A stretch of DNA of 64,000 nucleotides. It comes from AG2 sp036493735 (lineage in GTDB: Bacteria > Gemmatimonadota > Gemmatimonadetes > Gemmatimonadales > Gemmatimonadaceae). Below the pieces are notes generated by a model. The model saw nothing but the letters and a program-made list of their open reading frames with translations, ran no database searches and had not been told where the DNA came from. The DNA is taken from the NCBI GenBank assembly GCA_036493735.1, contig DASXPH010000132.1, positions 1-64,000 of the forward strand, in the 5' to 3' direction. The position numbers and the translations under genes were made by a program. Shown piece after piece: positions 23,969 to 33,518 of this stretch (positions within the stretch are counted from its first letter, which is position 1; each line of letters starts with the position of its first letter).

Positions 23969-25048
23969 GTGCGCCTGCTCGAGTCCTACGTTCTCGGGGA
24001 TTTGCGTCTGTCCAACCGGTTGGTGATGGCGCCGATGACTCGCAACCGCGCGCCTGGCTGCGTGCCTAACGAACGGATGGCCGCGTATTACCGTCAGCGC
24101 GCGTCTGCGGGGCTGATCATCACCGAAGGAACGCAGATCGAGCCCGTGGCGCAGGGCTATCAGGATACACCAGGTATCTACGCCGCTGAACACCGCGACG
24201 GATGGCGTCGCGTCACCGACGCCGTGCACCAGGCAGGCGGACGCGTCTTCGCCCAGATCTGGCACGTCGGCCGCGTCTCGCACTCCTACTACCATGGAAT
24301 GGTGCCCGTCGCGCCGTCGCCCATTCCGCCGCCGGGTAAAGCGTACATCCCCGATGGCTCACGACCGTACGAGACGCCGCACGAGCTCACCACGAGCGAG
24401 ATCCGGCAGGTCGTGGAGCAGTTCCGCCGTTCGGCGGTCATCGCCCGCGAAGCCAACTTCGATGGCGTGGAGATTCACGGCGCGAACGGCTACCTCATCG
24501 ATCAGTTTCTCCGAAGCGGAACCAACAAGCGCGACGACGAATACGGGGGAAGCATCGAGAATCGCTGCCGCTTCCTTCTCGAGGTCACTCGCGCGGTCAT
24601 GGATGTCTGGAACGATCGGCGAGTCGGCGTGCGTCTCTCGCCCGGGGGCACGACCAATGGCGCCGTCGACGACGATCCCGTGGCCACCTTTTCCGCCGCG
24701 ATCGGCGGGCTCGACGCCCTCGACCGACTCGGATACCTCCACGTCGTGGAAGCCGCGATCAGTACGAACGGCCCCGACGATCGCGCTGTGTGCGCAACCG
24801 AGCTCGCGCGCGAGCTCTTTTCCGGAACGCTCATCACCACCGGCGGTTACACGCCGGAGACGGCCGAACACGTGCTCGAGAAGGACTGCGCCGATCTCGT
24901 CGGCTTCGGTCGGCTCTACATCGCCAATCCCGATCTCGACGAGCGGGTGCGGCTCGGGGCGCCCCTCAACAATCCCGACCGGTCCACCTTCTACAGCAGC
25001 GGCGACCAGGGCTACCTCGATTATCCGACGTTGGCCGCGGTTGTATGA
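23969..25048 (+). CDS. Old Yellow Enzyme-family NADH:flavin oxidoreductase
   Basis: 359 residues from a GTG start at 23969, the normal length for this family; the longer frame upstream is repeat sequence. It is an FMN enzyme that reduces activated C=C bonds using NAD(P)H (NemA/xenobiotic reductase type). Visible motifs are MAPMTRNRA, TEGTQI, QIWHVGRVSH, the substrate-binding pair in FDGVEIHGANGYLIDQF, and FGRLYIANPDL. Followed by an aldo/keto reductase, consistent with reductive detoxification of carbonyls or nitro/maleimide compounds. Confidence 0.92.
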   Translation: MRLLESYVLGDLRLSNRLVMAPMTRNRAPGCVPNERMAAYYRQRASAGLIITEGTQIEPVAQGYQDTPGIYAAEHRDGWRRVTDAVHQAGGRVFAQIWHVGRVSHSYYHGMVPVAPSPIPPPGKAYIPDGSRPYETPHELTTSEIRQVVEQFRRSAVIAREANFDGVEIHGANGYLIDQFLRSGTNKRDDEYGGSIENRCRFLLEVTRAVMDVWNDRRVGVRLSPGGTTNGAVDDDPVATFSAAIGGLDALDRLGYLHVVEAAISTNGPDDRAVCATELARELFSGTLITTGGYTPETAEHVLEKDCADLVGFGRLYIANPDLDERVRLGAPLNNPDRSTFYSSGDQGYLDYPTLAAVV

Positions 25049-25087
25049 CATGAGCAGATGCTAACATCTCACCACATTGGAGTCGCG

Positions 25088-26074
25088 ATGCAGAAACGCC
25101 AACTTGGCTCGCAAGGACTCGCCGTGTCAGCGCTCGGCCTGGGGTGCATGGGAATGTCCGACTTCTATTCGGGGCGGGACGACGACGAATCGATCGCCAC
25201 CATCCACCGCGCGCTCGAGCTCGGGATGACGTTTCTCGACACGGCCGACATGTACGGTCCCTTCAAGAACGAGGAGCTGGTCGGACGGGCGATCGCTGAT
25301 CGGCGGGACGATGTCGTCATCGCGACCAAGTTCGGGAGCGTGCGAACGGCGGAGGGTGTCAGTCTCGGCATCAATGGACGCCCGGAGTACGTGCGAAGCG
25401 CCTGTGATGCATCGCTCCGGCGGCTCGGCGTCGATCACATCGATCTCTACTATCAACACCGCGTCGATCCAAAGACACCGATCGAGGACACGGTCGGCGC
25501 CATGGCCGACCTGGTGAAGGAAGGCAAGGTGCGTTTTCTGGGGCTTTCGGAGGCGGCGGCGGAGACAATACGTCGCGCCCACCGTGTGCATCCCATCACG
25601 GCGCTCCAGACCGAGTACTCGTTATGGAGTCGTGATCCCGAAGACGACATCCTGCCCACCGTGCGCGAGCTCGGCATTGGGTTCGTGGCGTACAGTCCAC
25701 TCGGCCGCGGTTTTCTCACCGGCCGCTTCCGTTCGATCGACGATCTCCCGGCGGACGACTACCGGCGCAACGCCCCCCGCTTTCAGGGTGAGAATTTTCA
25801 AAAGAATCTCGATCTCGTGCGCCACATCCAGGAGCTCGCCCGGGAGAAGCAGTGCACTCCGTCGCAGCTCGCGCTGGCGTGGCTTCTCGCTCGCGGTCCG
25901 GACATCGTGCCGATCCCCGGGACGAAGCGTGTGCAGTACCTCGAAGAGAATGCCGGCGCGGTCGACGTCCAGCTCACCGCGCAGGACCTGGCTCACATCG
26001 ATGCGATTGCTCCTCAGGGCGTGGCCGCGGGCCCGCGGTATCCGGAAGCAGGTATGAGGATGGTCAACATCTAG
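25088..26074 (+). CDS. Aldo/keto reductase
   Basis: 328 residues from ATG 25088; the longer frame starting at 25058 has no ribosome site and extra residues before the conserved QLGSQGL start. The family's TIM-barrel elements are visible: GLGCMGMS, FLDTADMYG with Asp and Tyr of the catalytic tetrad, VIATKFGS with the Lys, and DLYYQHRVD with the His. NADPH-dependent reduction of aldehydes or ketones is expected. The C-terminal IPGTKRVQYLEEN marks the AKR11/AKR13 (YhdN-type) branch. Probably cotranscribed with the preceding Old Yellow Enzyme. Confidence 0.92.
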   Translation: MQKRQLGSQGLAVSALGLGCMGMSDFYSGRDDDESIATIHRALELGMTFLDTADMYGPFKNEELVGRAIADRRDDVVIATKFGSVRTAEGVSLGINGRPEYVRSACDASLRRLGVDHIDLYYQHRVDPKTPIEDTVGAMADLVKEGKVRFLGLSEAAAETIRRAHRVHPITALQTEYSLWSRDPEDDILPTVRELGIGFVAYSPLGRGFLTGRFRSIDDLPADDYRRNAPRFQGENFQKNLDLVRHIQELAREKQCTPSQLALAWLLARGPDIVPIPGTKRVQYLEENAGAVDVQLTAQDLAHIDAIAPQGVAAGPRYPEAGMRMVNI

Positions 26075-26082
26075 CGGTGGCC

Positions 26083-26207
26083 TGATTGGTGGCTGGTGGC
26101 TGGTGGCTGGTGGAATTCGGATTGGCCGGCGCTGTGCGCCGGCCGTCAGTATTCACCAATCACCAATCACCAATCACCAACCACCAACCACCAACCACCA
26201 ACCACCA
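26083..26207. repeat. Inverted-arm 7-bp-repeat element F with central hairpin
   Basis: Left arm: four TGGTGGC units ending GAATTCGGAT (26113-26122, the shared core in reverse). Right arm (26152-26207): CACCAAT and CCACCAA units. The centre is a perfect 9-bp hairpin (26124-26132 with 26136-26144; GGCCGGCGC). It sits between the aldo/keto reductase stop and the PadR leader. Confidence 0.7.
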
Positions 26208-26271
26208 GATGCTCTCCTTGACCGCTTAGGAGACGGATCCTAGCTTCTCCTAAGCCAACAAGGAGAGCGGA
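26208..26271 (+). promoter_or_regulatory. Nested palindromic leader of the PadR gene
   Basis: An outer inverted repeat (26211-26220 with 26259-26268, CTCTCCTTG/CAAGGAGAG) encloses an inner one (26224-26233 with 26246-26255, GCTTAGGAGA/TCTCCTAAGC). The right outer arm contains the gene's Shine-Dalgarno AAGGAG, six bases before ATG 26272, so folding or repressor binding would block translation or transcription. A possible six-codon reading frame, ATG 26208 to TAG 26228, begins at the end of the repeat arm; its significance is uncertain. Autorepression by PadR at this site is an inference. Confidence 0.65.
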
Positions 26272-26613
26272 ATGCCACTCGCGCCCGAGCTGCTGCCCGG
26301 TACTCTCGAGCTTCTGATCCTCAAGGCCGTCTCGCTCGGCCCGAAGCACGGCTACCGCATCCTCCTGCGTATTCAGGAGCTGTCGCGTGGCGCGCTCACG
26401 ATCACGCAGGGCGCCCTCTATCCCGCTCTGTATCGACTCGAGGAGCAAGGGTTGGTCGCGACCGAGTGGGGAACCTCGGAGAACAACCGCCGGGCGAAGT
26501 ACTACCGCCTCACACGCGCGGGCGAACGACGTCTCCAACAGGAGGCGGAGGGATGGAATCGACTCGCCACCGGGATCGGCTTCGTTCTCCGCGCCAGGAC
26601 GGAGGACGCATGA
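26272..26613 (+). CDS. PadR-family transcriptional regulator
   Basis: 113 residues. The winged-helix core is typical PadR: LLPGTLELLILKAVS, GPKHGYRIL, TQGALYPALYRLEEQGLV and KYYRLTRAGERRL. The C-terminal dimerisation helix is short, so this is the small PadR-s2-type subfamily. It sits immediately upstream of an ADOP permease with a 4-nt overlap (ATGA), the arrangement usual for this pair in Acidobacteriota and Gemmatimonadota, and is likely to control it. A palindromic leader at 26208-26271 is a candidate operator. Confidence 0.92.
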   Translation: MPLAPELLPGTLELLILKAVSLGPKHGYRILLRIQELSRGALTITQGALYPALYRLEEQGLVATEWGTSENNRRAKYYRLTRAGERRLQQEAEGWNRLATGIGFVLRARTEDA

Positions 26614-29267
26614 GGTCAATCAGCGCGTGGGGGCGCTTCCTCGTCTCGCGGATCGACCGCCGGCAGCTCGATCGCGACATGGACGACGAGATGGCACTGC
26701 ACATCCAATTGCACGCCGAAGCATTGGAGCGTGCCGGCGTCCCGGCCGTGGAAGCGCGCCGACGCGCCGTCGCGGAGTTCGGCGGAGTGCAGCGATACCG
26801 CGAGGAGTCGCGCGACGTGCGCGCCTTCGCCGGGTTTCACGATCTCTTCGCCGATCTCCACTACGGACTGCGTACCCTGCGCCGGTCGCCGGGCTTCACT
26901 GCCGTGAGCGTCGGGTCGTTAGGCCTGGGTATCGGTGCCAACGTCGCCATCTTTGGTCTTCTGTACGGGCTCCTCCTGCAGCCGCTGGCTATTCCGAGAG
27001 CGCGTCAGCTGTCGGCGCTCGTGGTGTCATACAAGGGCACTCGTTACGGGGCTCTCCTGCACGGCAGCTACCTCGCGCTTCGTTCAGTCCCCGGCGCGCC
27101 CGAGTTGATCGCGGAGTACGAGGCTGACAACGTACTCGTCGAGACGCCCGACACACGTTCATTCTCGCGCGTCACGTTCGTCGACGGGGGCTACTTCTCC
27201 CTTCTCGGACTTCGACCCGAGCGGGGACGGGTGCTCACGCGCCAGGAGGAGGAAGGACAGGAGCCCGTCGTCGTGATCTCGGACAATCTCTGGTCCGACT
27301 TCTTTGCTCGTGACGAGAACGTCGTCGGGAAACAGCTCCGATTGCGCGGATACTCCTTCACGGTCGTCGGCGTGATGCCGCAATCATTCCGCGGCGTTCG
27401 CTTCAATGCCTGGTTCAGCATGGCGGTGCCCGCCGGATTCGCAACGGTGCTCGGTACACCGGCGGATCGGAACTACGTGAGTGTGCTCACGCGACTCGAC
27501 ACGCCGGCCCAGCGCGCGGCCTTCTCCGTGCCCATCGACGCGGCATTCAAGCGCTGCTGTCTCACTGCCGAGCGGTTGCCGAGCGATGTTCGGCTATCGT
27601 TCGTGGATGCGAGCAGCGGCGTGCCGTACGGCAAGACGGATTTTCGCGACGACTATCGACTCGTCCTCTGGTCGCTCATGGGTGGAGTGCTCCTCGTCCT
27701 GCTCGTCGCCTGCTCGAACGTTGGCAATCTGCTCCTGGCGCGCGCCACCACGCGCCAGCGCGAGCTCTCCATCCGTCTCTCGATCGGTGCGTCACGGTGG
27801 CGAATCGTTAGGCAACTGCTCGCCGAGAGCGCGATCATCGCTGCCGCCGGCGCGGTGCTGGGCTTTCTGCTGGCCGGACTGACGACCCGATTACTCATTG
27901 CCGGTCTCGCGAGTGTCCTCTCGACGTCCACCGCGCTCGTCGAGTTCGGTGCCAAGCCCGCGCTGCTCCTCTTCACCGCCGTCGTCGCGGTGACGTCGGT
28001 GCTCGCGTTCGGCGTGGGTCCGGCACTCCGCGCCACCCGCGACGATCCCGCGACGCGGCTCCGCGATCGGAGCGAGTCGCGGAGCCGGAAGGGTGCCATC
28101 ACGGATCGGCTGCTGGTCGTGTTCCAGGTCGCGATTGCACTCGTACTCGTTTGTGGTGCGGGGCTGCTCGTCACGACGCTCCGCAACCTCCGCGCGGTCG
28201 ATCCGGGTTTCATGTCCACTCATGTTGCGGCGCTCGCGATCGAGACCCGGGGCACCCCCTCCGAAGCGGCGGGCATCGTCCCGCTTCACCGTGACATTCT
28301 CGATCGGGCGCGCGGTGTCCAGGGCATTGTCTCGGCCGCGATGGCCACTCGCATCCCCGATTTCGGCGGCCGGAGTGTATCCTTTCCCTACACGATCGTT
28401 GGCGAGTCGCGCCTCGATTCGGCCGAGGTGTGGCTGACGGTGATCACGCCCGGGTACCTCGCCACTGCCCGAACAGCCTTACTCGACGGACGCGACTTTA
28501 CCGACGCCGATAGGCCAGGCAGCGAGCCGGTAGCACTCGCGAGCGAGGCATTTGTTAGGCGAAACTTCCCGGCTCGATCGCCGGTGGGCGCGCTCGTGCG
28601 CATCGATCGTCCAGATGCGAGGGAGACGGTGCGCATCGTCGGTGTCGTCCGCGATGTCCGCTTCGGCGATCGCCGCGAGAAGCCGGAGCCAATGCTGTAC
28701 CTGCCGGCGCCCCAGGCGGGGAAGTGGCCGTTCTTTCTCCTGCTCTTGCGCACGGGTCCCGAGCCGCAGCTCGTCTTGCCGCGGCTGGTACGCGCGCTCG
28801 CGCCGTATGCGGCGCGACTGCAGCTGTCGAATCCGCAGATGATGAACGCCGCGACGGACGCCGTGCTGCTCCGCGAGCGCCTCGGCGCGGCGCTCGCCTC
28901 GTCTTGCGCCATCCTCGCTCTGGTGCTGGCGATGGTCGGATTGGCGGGGATCGTCGGCTTTACTGTCGCCCAACGTACCCGCGAGATTGGTGTGCGAATG
29001 GCACTCGGTGCCAACCGCGTCGGGGTCGTCTGGCTCGTGCTTCGCGGGGCCGTCACCCTGACGCTGCTCGGGGTCGTCGTGGGGGGCCCACTCGCGTTAG
29101 GCGCTGGAGAGGCCTTGCAATCACTGCTCTATGGCATCGCGCCTACCGACCTGTACCTGCTCGGCGGCGCGGCGCTGATGATGGTGAGCGTCGCGCTCAT
29201 CGCCGCCGCGGCGCCGGCGTTCCGTGCGTCGCGCGTGGATCCGGTGATCGCACTGCGAGCAGAGTGA
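26610..29267 (+). CDS. MacB/FtsX-like orphan permease (ADOP family)
   Basis: 885 residues from ATG 26610 with GGAGG upstream and overlapping the PadR stop. An N-terminal soluble segment of about 85 residues (RRQLDRDMDDEMALHIQLHAE) is characteristic of ADOP proteins. Then two copies of a periplasmic MacB_PCD domain plus FtsX permease region follow: transmembrane segments near residues 100-125, 390-540 and 760-880. No ATPase is encoded alongside, as usual for this family. It probably moves or extrudes a lipophilic substrate with an ATPase encoded elsewhere. Confidence 0.9.
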   Translation: MRSISAWGRFLVSRIDRRQLDRDMDDEMALHIQLHAEALERAGVPAVEARRRAVAEFGGVQRYREESRDVRAFAGFHDLFADLHYGLRTLRRSPGFTAVSVGSLGLGIGANVAIFGLLYGLLLQPLAIPRARQLSALVVSYKGTRYGALLHGSYLALRSVPGAPELIAEYEADNVLVETPDTRSFSRVTFVDGGYFSLLGLRPERGRVLTRQEEEGQEPVVVISDNLWSDFFARDENVVGKQLRLRGYSFTVVGVMPQSFRGVRFNAWFSMAVPAGFATVLGTPADRNYVSVLTRLDTPAQRAAFSVPIDAAFKRCCLTAERLPSDVRLSFVDASSGVPYGKTDFRDDYRLVLWSLMGGVLLVLLVACSNVGNLLLARATTRQRELSIRLSIGASRWRIVRQLLAESAIIAAAGAVLGFLLAGLTTRLLIAGLASVLSTSTALVEFGAKPALLLFTAVVAVTSVLAFGVGPALRATRDDPATRLRDRSESRSRKGAITDRLLVVFQVAIALVLVCGAGLLVTTLRNLRAVDPGFMSTHVAALAIETRGTPSEAAGIVPLHRDILDRARGVQGIVSAAMATRIPDFGGRSVSFPYTIVGESRLDSAEVWLTVITPGYLATARTALLDGRDFTDADRPGSEPVALASEAFVRRNFPARSPVGALVRIDRPDARETVRIVGVVRDVRFGDRREKPEPMLYLPAPQAGKWPFFLLLLRTGPEPQLVLPRLVRALAPYAARLQLSNPQMMNAATDAVLLRERLGAALASSCAILALVLAMVGLAGIVGFTVAQRTREIGVRMALGANRVGVVWLVLRGAVTLTLLGVVVGGPLALGAGEALQSLLYGIAPTDLYLLGGAALMMVSVALIAAAAPAFRASRVDPVIALRAE

Positions 29268-29284
29268 AGAGAACAGACTCTTGC

Positions 29285-29746
29285 TCACGCTCGAGGCTTG
29301 GTCGCTGGGACTGTCGTCCGATTCGCGCGGCGCTGCTGCAGCGTTGCGATGGTGTCGTCGAGGCTGGCGTCGCGAAAACCCACGATGACCACCAGGGCCA
29401 GCAACGCAATCGGAATGATCGCCCAGACCGGATGACCGAGCACCGTCAACTGCGCGAGCGCCGCGCCCAACATCGTGGCGGCAAGTGGAAGCGCCGCGAA
29501 ACGTGCCGTACCCGGTAGCAGGAATAGAAGCCCGCCAACGAGCTCGATGACTCCGGTGGCAACCCGGAACCACTGGCCGAAGCCGATGCGCGCGAAAATG
29601 CGAAACCACTCGCCATGTGGATCCGAGTTGAACTTTCCCAGGCTGAACAGGACGAAGAGCACAGCAACGAGGATTCTCAGCAGCCAGCCGATGGGGTCGC
29701 GCCATTCGCGGCGAGTGCCAATGATCAACGTTGGGATGCGGCTCAT
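29285..29746 (-). CDS. DoxX-family membrane protein
   Basis: 153 residues from ATG 29746, preceded by GGAGG; the extension to 29818 would overlap the divergent gene. Four hydrophobic helices and the motif ATGVIELVGGLLFLLPGTARFAA fit the DoxX/YphA/DoxD family of small membrane proteins. Family members have been linked to quinone-dependent thiosulfate oxidation or stress-related redox protection, but the role here is not established. The C-terminal tail of about 25 residues is polar and variable. Confidence 0.75.
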   Translation of the reverse strand: MSRIPTLIIGTRREWRDPIGWLLRILVAVLFVLFSLGKFNSDPHGEWFRIFARIGFGQWFRVATGVIELVGGLLFLLPGTARFAALPLAATMLGAALAQLTVLGHPVWAIIPIALLALVVIVGFRDASLDDTIATLQQRRANRTTVPATKPRA

Positions 29747-29812
29747 GGACCCTCCGGGGCTTCCGGGTAATTGCAAGATATACTTCTCCAGGTGTGTCCG
29801 CTCGGAGGAGCG

Positions 29813-30556
29813 ATGCATCGATCGGAAGCCAGATTCTGGGGGCTCGCCATCTCGTTAGGCTTCGTCGGTGCAGCCACGGGCCCAACGAGACTTTCCGCGC
29901 AGGCGGCGCCGAGTGGGTGCGCCGCGGACTCCGTGAGACGCGCCAGAAACCCCGACGGCGCCGCAGTGTTTTTCTACGCGATCCCCATCGCACCGAGCGC
30001 CCTCATACCGGCAATGCAGTGCGCGGACAGCGCGACACTCCCAGCACGAGGTCCGGTGCGGGACGTTCTGCTGTATGTCTCGGCGTCGGCAGGACTCGCA
30101 GACGGCTACGCTCACACCGAGAGTGCCGAGCTCCATTACCATCACCTGTATCTCGCCTTTCGCAATGCGCATCAGGATCCGTCCACGGAGCTCGGCTATC
30201 GCGAAGGGCGCATCGGGTATCTGTCGCACGCCGGTAGCCTGCTCGAGGGCGGCGTCACGGCGGGTTATCGTGCCTCGATCGGGAGCCCGACGCGCGGCGG
30301 GCCAGAGCTCGCCTTTCCGCTTCGTGTGAACTCCCGTCGCTGGAACGCATTGTTCGAGAGCTCGTACGTGTTGGACGCTGGCCAGGCGTACTGGAACTAT
30401 CGACTCGAGGCGGATTATCCGCTGCACGGTGGGCCGATCTTCCTCGGCTGGCTCATCGATGCCAACGAGCTGCCGATCCGGAACCGCGGTCAGGTGCGCA
30501 CTGCCGCCGTTGGTATCGTGTTCGGACTCACGGCCGCCGCGAGAGGCCACACCTAA
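29813..30556 (+). CDS. Secreted protein of unknown function, possible outer-membrane beta barrel
   Basis: 247 residues from ATG 29813 with GGAGGAGC upstream. A signal peptide with a cleavage site near residue 31 (LSAQA) is followed by alternating-residue strands (for example VLLYVSASAG, AGYRASIG, NALFESSYVLD, WNYRLEADYPL, AVGIVFGLTA), suggestive of a beta barrel ending in hydrophobic C-terminal strands. No enzyme motif is seen. Its stop overlaps the stop of the convergent TPR lipoprotein. Confidence 0.6.
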   Translation: MHRSEARFWGLAISLGFVGAATGPTRLSAQAAPSGCAADSVRRARNPDGAAVFFYAIPIAPSALIPAMQCADSATLPARGPVRDVLLYVSASAGLADGYAHTESAELHYHHLYLAFRNAHQDPSTELGYREGRIGYLSHAGSLLEGGVTAGYRASIGSPTRGGPELAFPLRVNSRRWNALFESSYVLDAGQAYWNYRLEADYPLHGGPIFLGWLIDANELPIRNRGQVRTAAVGIVFGLTAAARGHT

Positions 30557-31815
30557 CGACCACGCAAGGCGCGCAAGCGTTGGGTAGCCCACACTCGCTC
30601 ACCCGCGCTGCGTGGAGCGCGGATGAGGTAGTCCGTGTACTCCGCGCGCGCCATACTCGTGTCGTTCCTCTTCTCCGCGGCGAGACCGAGGAAAACGTGG
30701 GGAAGGGCGTAATCCGAGTCCGCGTGTAGCGCCGCGCGTAACCGCTGCTCACCTTCGGCGACGTGGCCCGCGCCGACGAGGAGGCTTCCGTCGTAAACCA
30801 GCACGAGCGGATCGTCGGGACGGATCAGGATCGCTGTTTCGAGCTCGCTCAATGCGGTGGTCGTGTCCGCCAACATCGCGAGCGTGCCGGCGAGGCGCAC
30901 GTGCGCCATGTAGAAGCCGAGATTCTCGAGCAGGGTGTGCTCGAACGCGATGCGAGCTTCGCCGAGGCGTTGCTGGCTGCCCTGCAACATTCCCACGGCG
31001 TAGTACAGGAAGTCCTTCGCGAAGTAGGGGGCGACGACCGAGTCGCGCTCGACGGTTTCCAGGTGACGAATCAGCTCCGAGAGATCGGCGATCGCGCTGT
31101 CGGTCTGGTTGAGTCGCACCCAAGCATAGGCGCGAGCGATGTGCAGCATCGCCCGGCGTGGCTCCTTGCGAAGTGCTTTCGCCCATTCGATGGTGGCCTT
31201 CCGATAGTCCCGCTTGCCGTACGCGCGCATCCCTGCGGTGGTCGGGTCCTCGGAGGCGCGCTTCTCGTCCAGGCGCATGATCCATCGAGGTACGTCGAGC
31301 GTGCCCTCGAGAAAGGGACTGTACGCGATAGCGATGGTGAGCAGAGAGTCCGCCGATAACACGACATTCGGCGCCAGCCGACTCACATCGCGGATGGTGC
31401 CGTCGGGCATCTCGCGCAGGGGGTAGTCTCGGCGGAGCAGGGCCCAACGCGCGAAGTACGCGTCGGCGAAGGTCGGATCGAGACGCGTTGCCCAATAGAA
31501 CGCGCGATCAGCGGCGCCCGGCTGGTGATAGCGGAGACTGTCGCCAAGGCGGTAGTAAACCAGCGGATCGTTAGGGTCCGCTGAGGTATCGAAAAGAATC
31601 GGCCGCGGAAAGGGCCCGTGAAGATCCGCGGCGGGATAATGCTCCGCGCGCCATCCCGGTCCGCGTACGTGCGCGACGCTATCGCGTATGGAGTCGCGCC
31701 GCGCCAGGCGGGCCGCCCCTGGAGGTGGCTCGGGCATCGGTACGCAGCCAGATACCGCGGTCGTGCCGATCAGCACTCCCACCGCCAGGCGTGCGCAGAA
31801 GATCGTGATCCTCAT
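30553..31815 (-). CDS. TPR-repeat lipoprotein
   Basis: 420 residues. Signal peptide with lipobox TAVSGC near residue 24. The mature protein is an alpha-solenoid: several tetratricopeptide repeats are visible from residue about 85 (PLVYYRLGDSLRYHQPGAAD, GMRAYGKRDYRKATIEWAKAL, ARAYAWVRLNQTDSAIAD) through the C-terminus. A periplasmic or surface scaffold is implied. It is a single gene on the minus strand facing away from the AAA ATPase. Confidence 0.8.
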   Translation of the reverse strand: MRITIFCARLAVGVLIGTTAVSGCVPMPEPPPGAARLARRDSIRDSVAHVRGPGWRAEHYPAADLHGPFPRPILFDTSADPNDPLVYYRLGDSLRYHQPGAADRAFYWATRLDPTFADAYFARWALLRRDYPLREMPDGTIRDVSRLAPNVVLSADSLLTIAIAYSPFLEGTLDVPRWIMRLDEKRASEDPTTAGMRAYGKRDYRKATIEWAKALRKEPRRAMLHIARAYAWVRLNQTDSAIADLSELIRHLETVERDSVVAPYFAKDFLYYAVGMLQGSQQRLGEARIAFEHTLLENLGFYMAHVRLAGTLAMLADTTTALSELETAILIRPDDPLVLVYDGSLLVGAGHVAEGEQRLRAALHADSDYALPHVFLGLAAEKRNDTSMARAEYTDYLIRAPRSAGERVWATQRLRALRGR

Positions 31816-31937
31816 CGACCAAGAAATAATGCTCGGGGCCGGCCTCGTATAGCGTGAGGGCCGGCGCGCGGTGACGACGGCAGCCCACTCGCGTCTCTCA
31901 AAGACGTGACAGGGTGTTCCTCCCGCATCTCCTTTAC

Positions 31938-33458
31938 ATGTCTGTTGCCGCTCCGGATCTCCTCGACAATCTCGACCTCCTCGTCCGCTCTCGTTATGGA
32001 CTCGTCATCGTCGATACGCTCGAGGAGGAGCGTGTCGAAGAGCTGTTCAAGCAGATCGCCTCGAAGCTGCAGCTGCATTACTACTCCTGGACGCGGAGTC
32101 GCGGCCTCCGCCGCGGCATGAATGCCACCGACCCATATGTCGACGAGAAGACGGCGCAACCGGTAAAGGAGCCTGCCGACGCTCTGCGCATCGTCGAGCG
32201 GGAGGGCTCCGGCATCTTTCACTTCGCGGGGCTCGCCGCCTGGTTCGGCGATCCAGTTGTCGAACGTCACGTGCGTGACGTCGCGACGCAATTCGCCCAG
32301 CGCCGCGGCGCGCTCGTCGTTTCCGGACACGAGAACGTTCGTCTTCCCGACTCGCTTCGACCGCACGCGACGATCCTCCGGTTGCCACCGCTGCGCTTCG
32401 AGGACTACCGATCGCTCGTCGATCGAATTGTCCGCGAGCAGTCGACGCGCATGAAGGTGAAAGTCGAGCTCTCCGCGGAGGAGCGTGTGCGTCTCATTCA
32501 GAATCTCACCGGACTTACCCTCGTCGAGGCCGAAAAAGTCCTCAATCAGCTCATCATCGACGACGGCTTCCTTCGCGCCGACGACGTCGAACGCGCGCTC
32601 GAGGCGAAGCGGAAGATCGTTCAGCAGGATGGCCTGCTCGAGTACTGGCCCGTGGAGCAGGGCATGGCCGATGTCGCTGGACTCGCCGGTCTCAAGGCGT
32701 GGCTCACGAAACGTCGAAACATCGTCGCCGATCCGTTGCGCGCCGCGGAATTTGGTCTCTCCTTCCCGAAAGGCGTGCTGCTCCTTGGCGTACCCGGGTG
32801 CGGCAAGAGCCTGTGCGCGAAAGCCGTCGCGCACGAGTGGGGTCTACCGCTGCTCAAGCTCGACCCCGCGAATCTCTACGACAAGTACGTCGGCGACAGC
32901 GAGAAGAACTTCAAGCGCGCGATGCAGACCGCGGAACGCCTCGCGCCGATCGTGCTCTGGATCGACGAGCTCGAGAAAGCTTTCGCCGGTGGATCGGGCG
33001 AAGAGGATGGCGGCGTATCGCGCCGAGTGTTCGGCGCATTCCTCTCCTGGCTCCAGGATCGCCGCGGTGACGTGTTCGTCGTCGCCACCTCGAACGACGT
33101 CGCGAAGCTTCCGCCAGAGTTCATCCGCAAGGGTAGGTTCGACGAAGTCTTCTTCGTCGATCTTCCGACCGCGAGCGCACGGCGCGCGATCTTCACGATT
33201 CACCTTCGCAAGCGTAAGCAGGACCCATCCTCCTTCGATCTCGAGCGTCTCGCCGCGGCGTCGGAGGGGTTCAGCGGCGCGGAGATGGAGCAGGCAATTG
33301 TCTCGGGTCTCTACAGCGCGTTCTCGATAAAGTCGCCGCTCTCCACAGAGATTCTGCTCGCGGAGCTCGCGGCGACGCGCCCGCTGTCGCGCACGATGCA
33401 GGAGCGGCTCGACGATCTGCGGAGCTGGGCGGCGAAGAGGACGGTCAGCGCCGATTGA
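31938..33458 (+). CDS. Ycf46-type AAA+ ATPase
   Basis: 506 residues from ATG 31938 (the GTG at 31914 adds eight residues but has no better ribosome site). N-terminal about 235 residues include a conserved region (VIVDTLEEERVEELF, DALRIVEREGSGIFHF) typical of Ycf46/cyanobacterial-like AAA proteins. The ATPase domain has Walker A GVPGCGKS at about 283-290, Walker B VLWIDELEKAF near 340 and an Arg finger in KGRFDEVFF. The biological role of Ycf46 is unknown; one report links it to inorganic carbon use in cyanobacteria, which I do not transfer here. Confidence 0.88.
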   Translation: MSVAAPDLLDNLDLLVRSRYGLVIVDTLEEERVEELFKQIASKLQLHYYSWTRSRGLRRGMNATDPYVDEKTAQPVKEPADALRIVEREGSGIFHFAGLAAWFGDPVVERHVRDVATQFAQRRGALVVSGHENVRLPDSLRPHATILRLPPLRFEDYRSLVDRIVREQSTRMKVKVELSAEERVRLIQNLTGLTLVEAEKVLNQLIIDDGFLRADDVERALEAKRKIVQQDGLLEYWPVEQGMADVAGLAGLKAWLTKRRNIVADPLRAAEFGLSFPKGVLLLGVPGCGKSLCAKAVAHEWGLPLLKLDPANLYDKYVGDSEKNFKRAMQTAERLAPIVLWIDELEKAFAGGSGEEDGGVSRRVFGAFLSWLQDRRGDVFVVATSNDVAKLPPEFIRKGRFDEVFFVDLPTASARRAIFTIHLRKRKQDPSSFDLERLAAASEGFSGAEMEQAIVSGLYSAFSIKSPLSTEILLAELAATRPLSRTMQERLDDLRSWAAKRTVSAD

Positions 33459-33518
33459 CCCGGTGCTTCCGCTGGGAGCATCTGTTATCGTCCTGCGACA
33501 CCGCGACTGGGGCCGACA

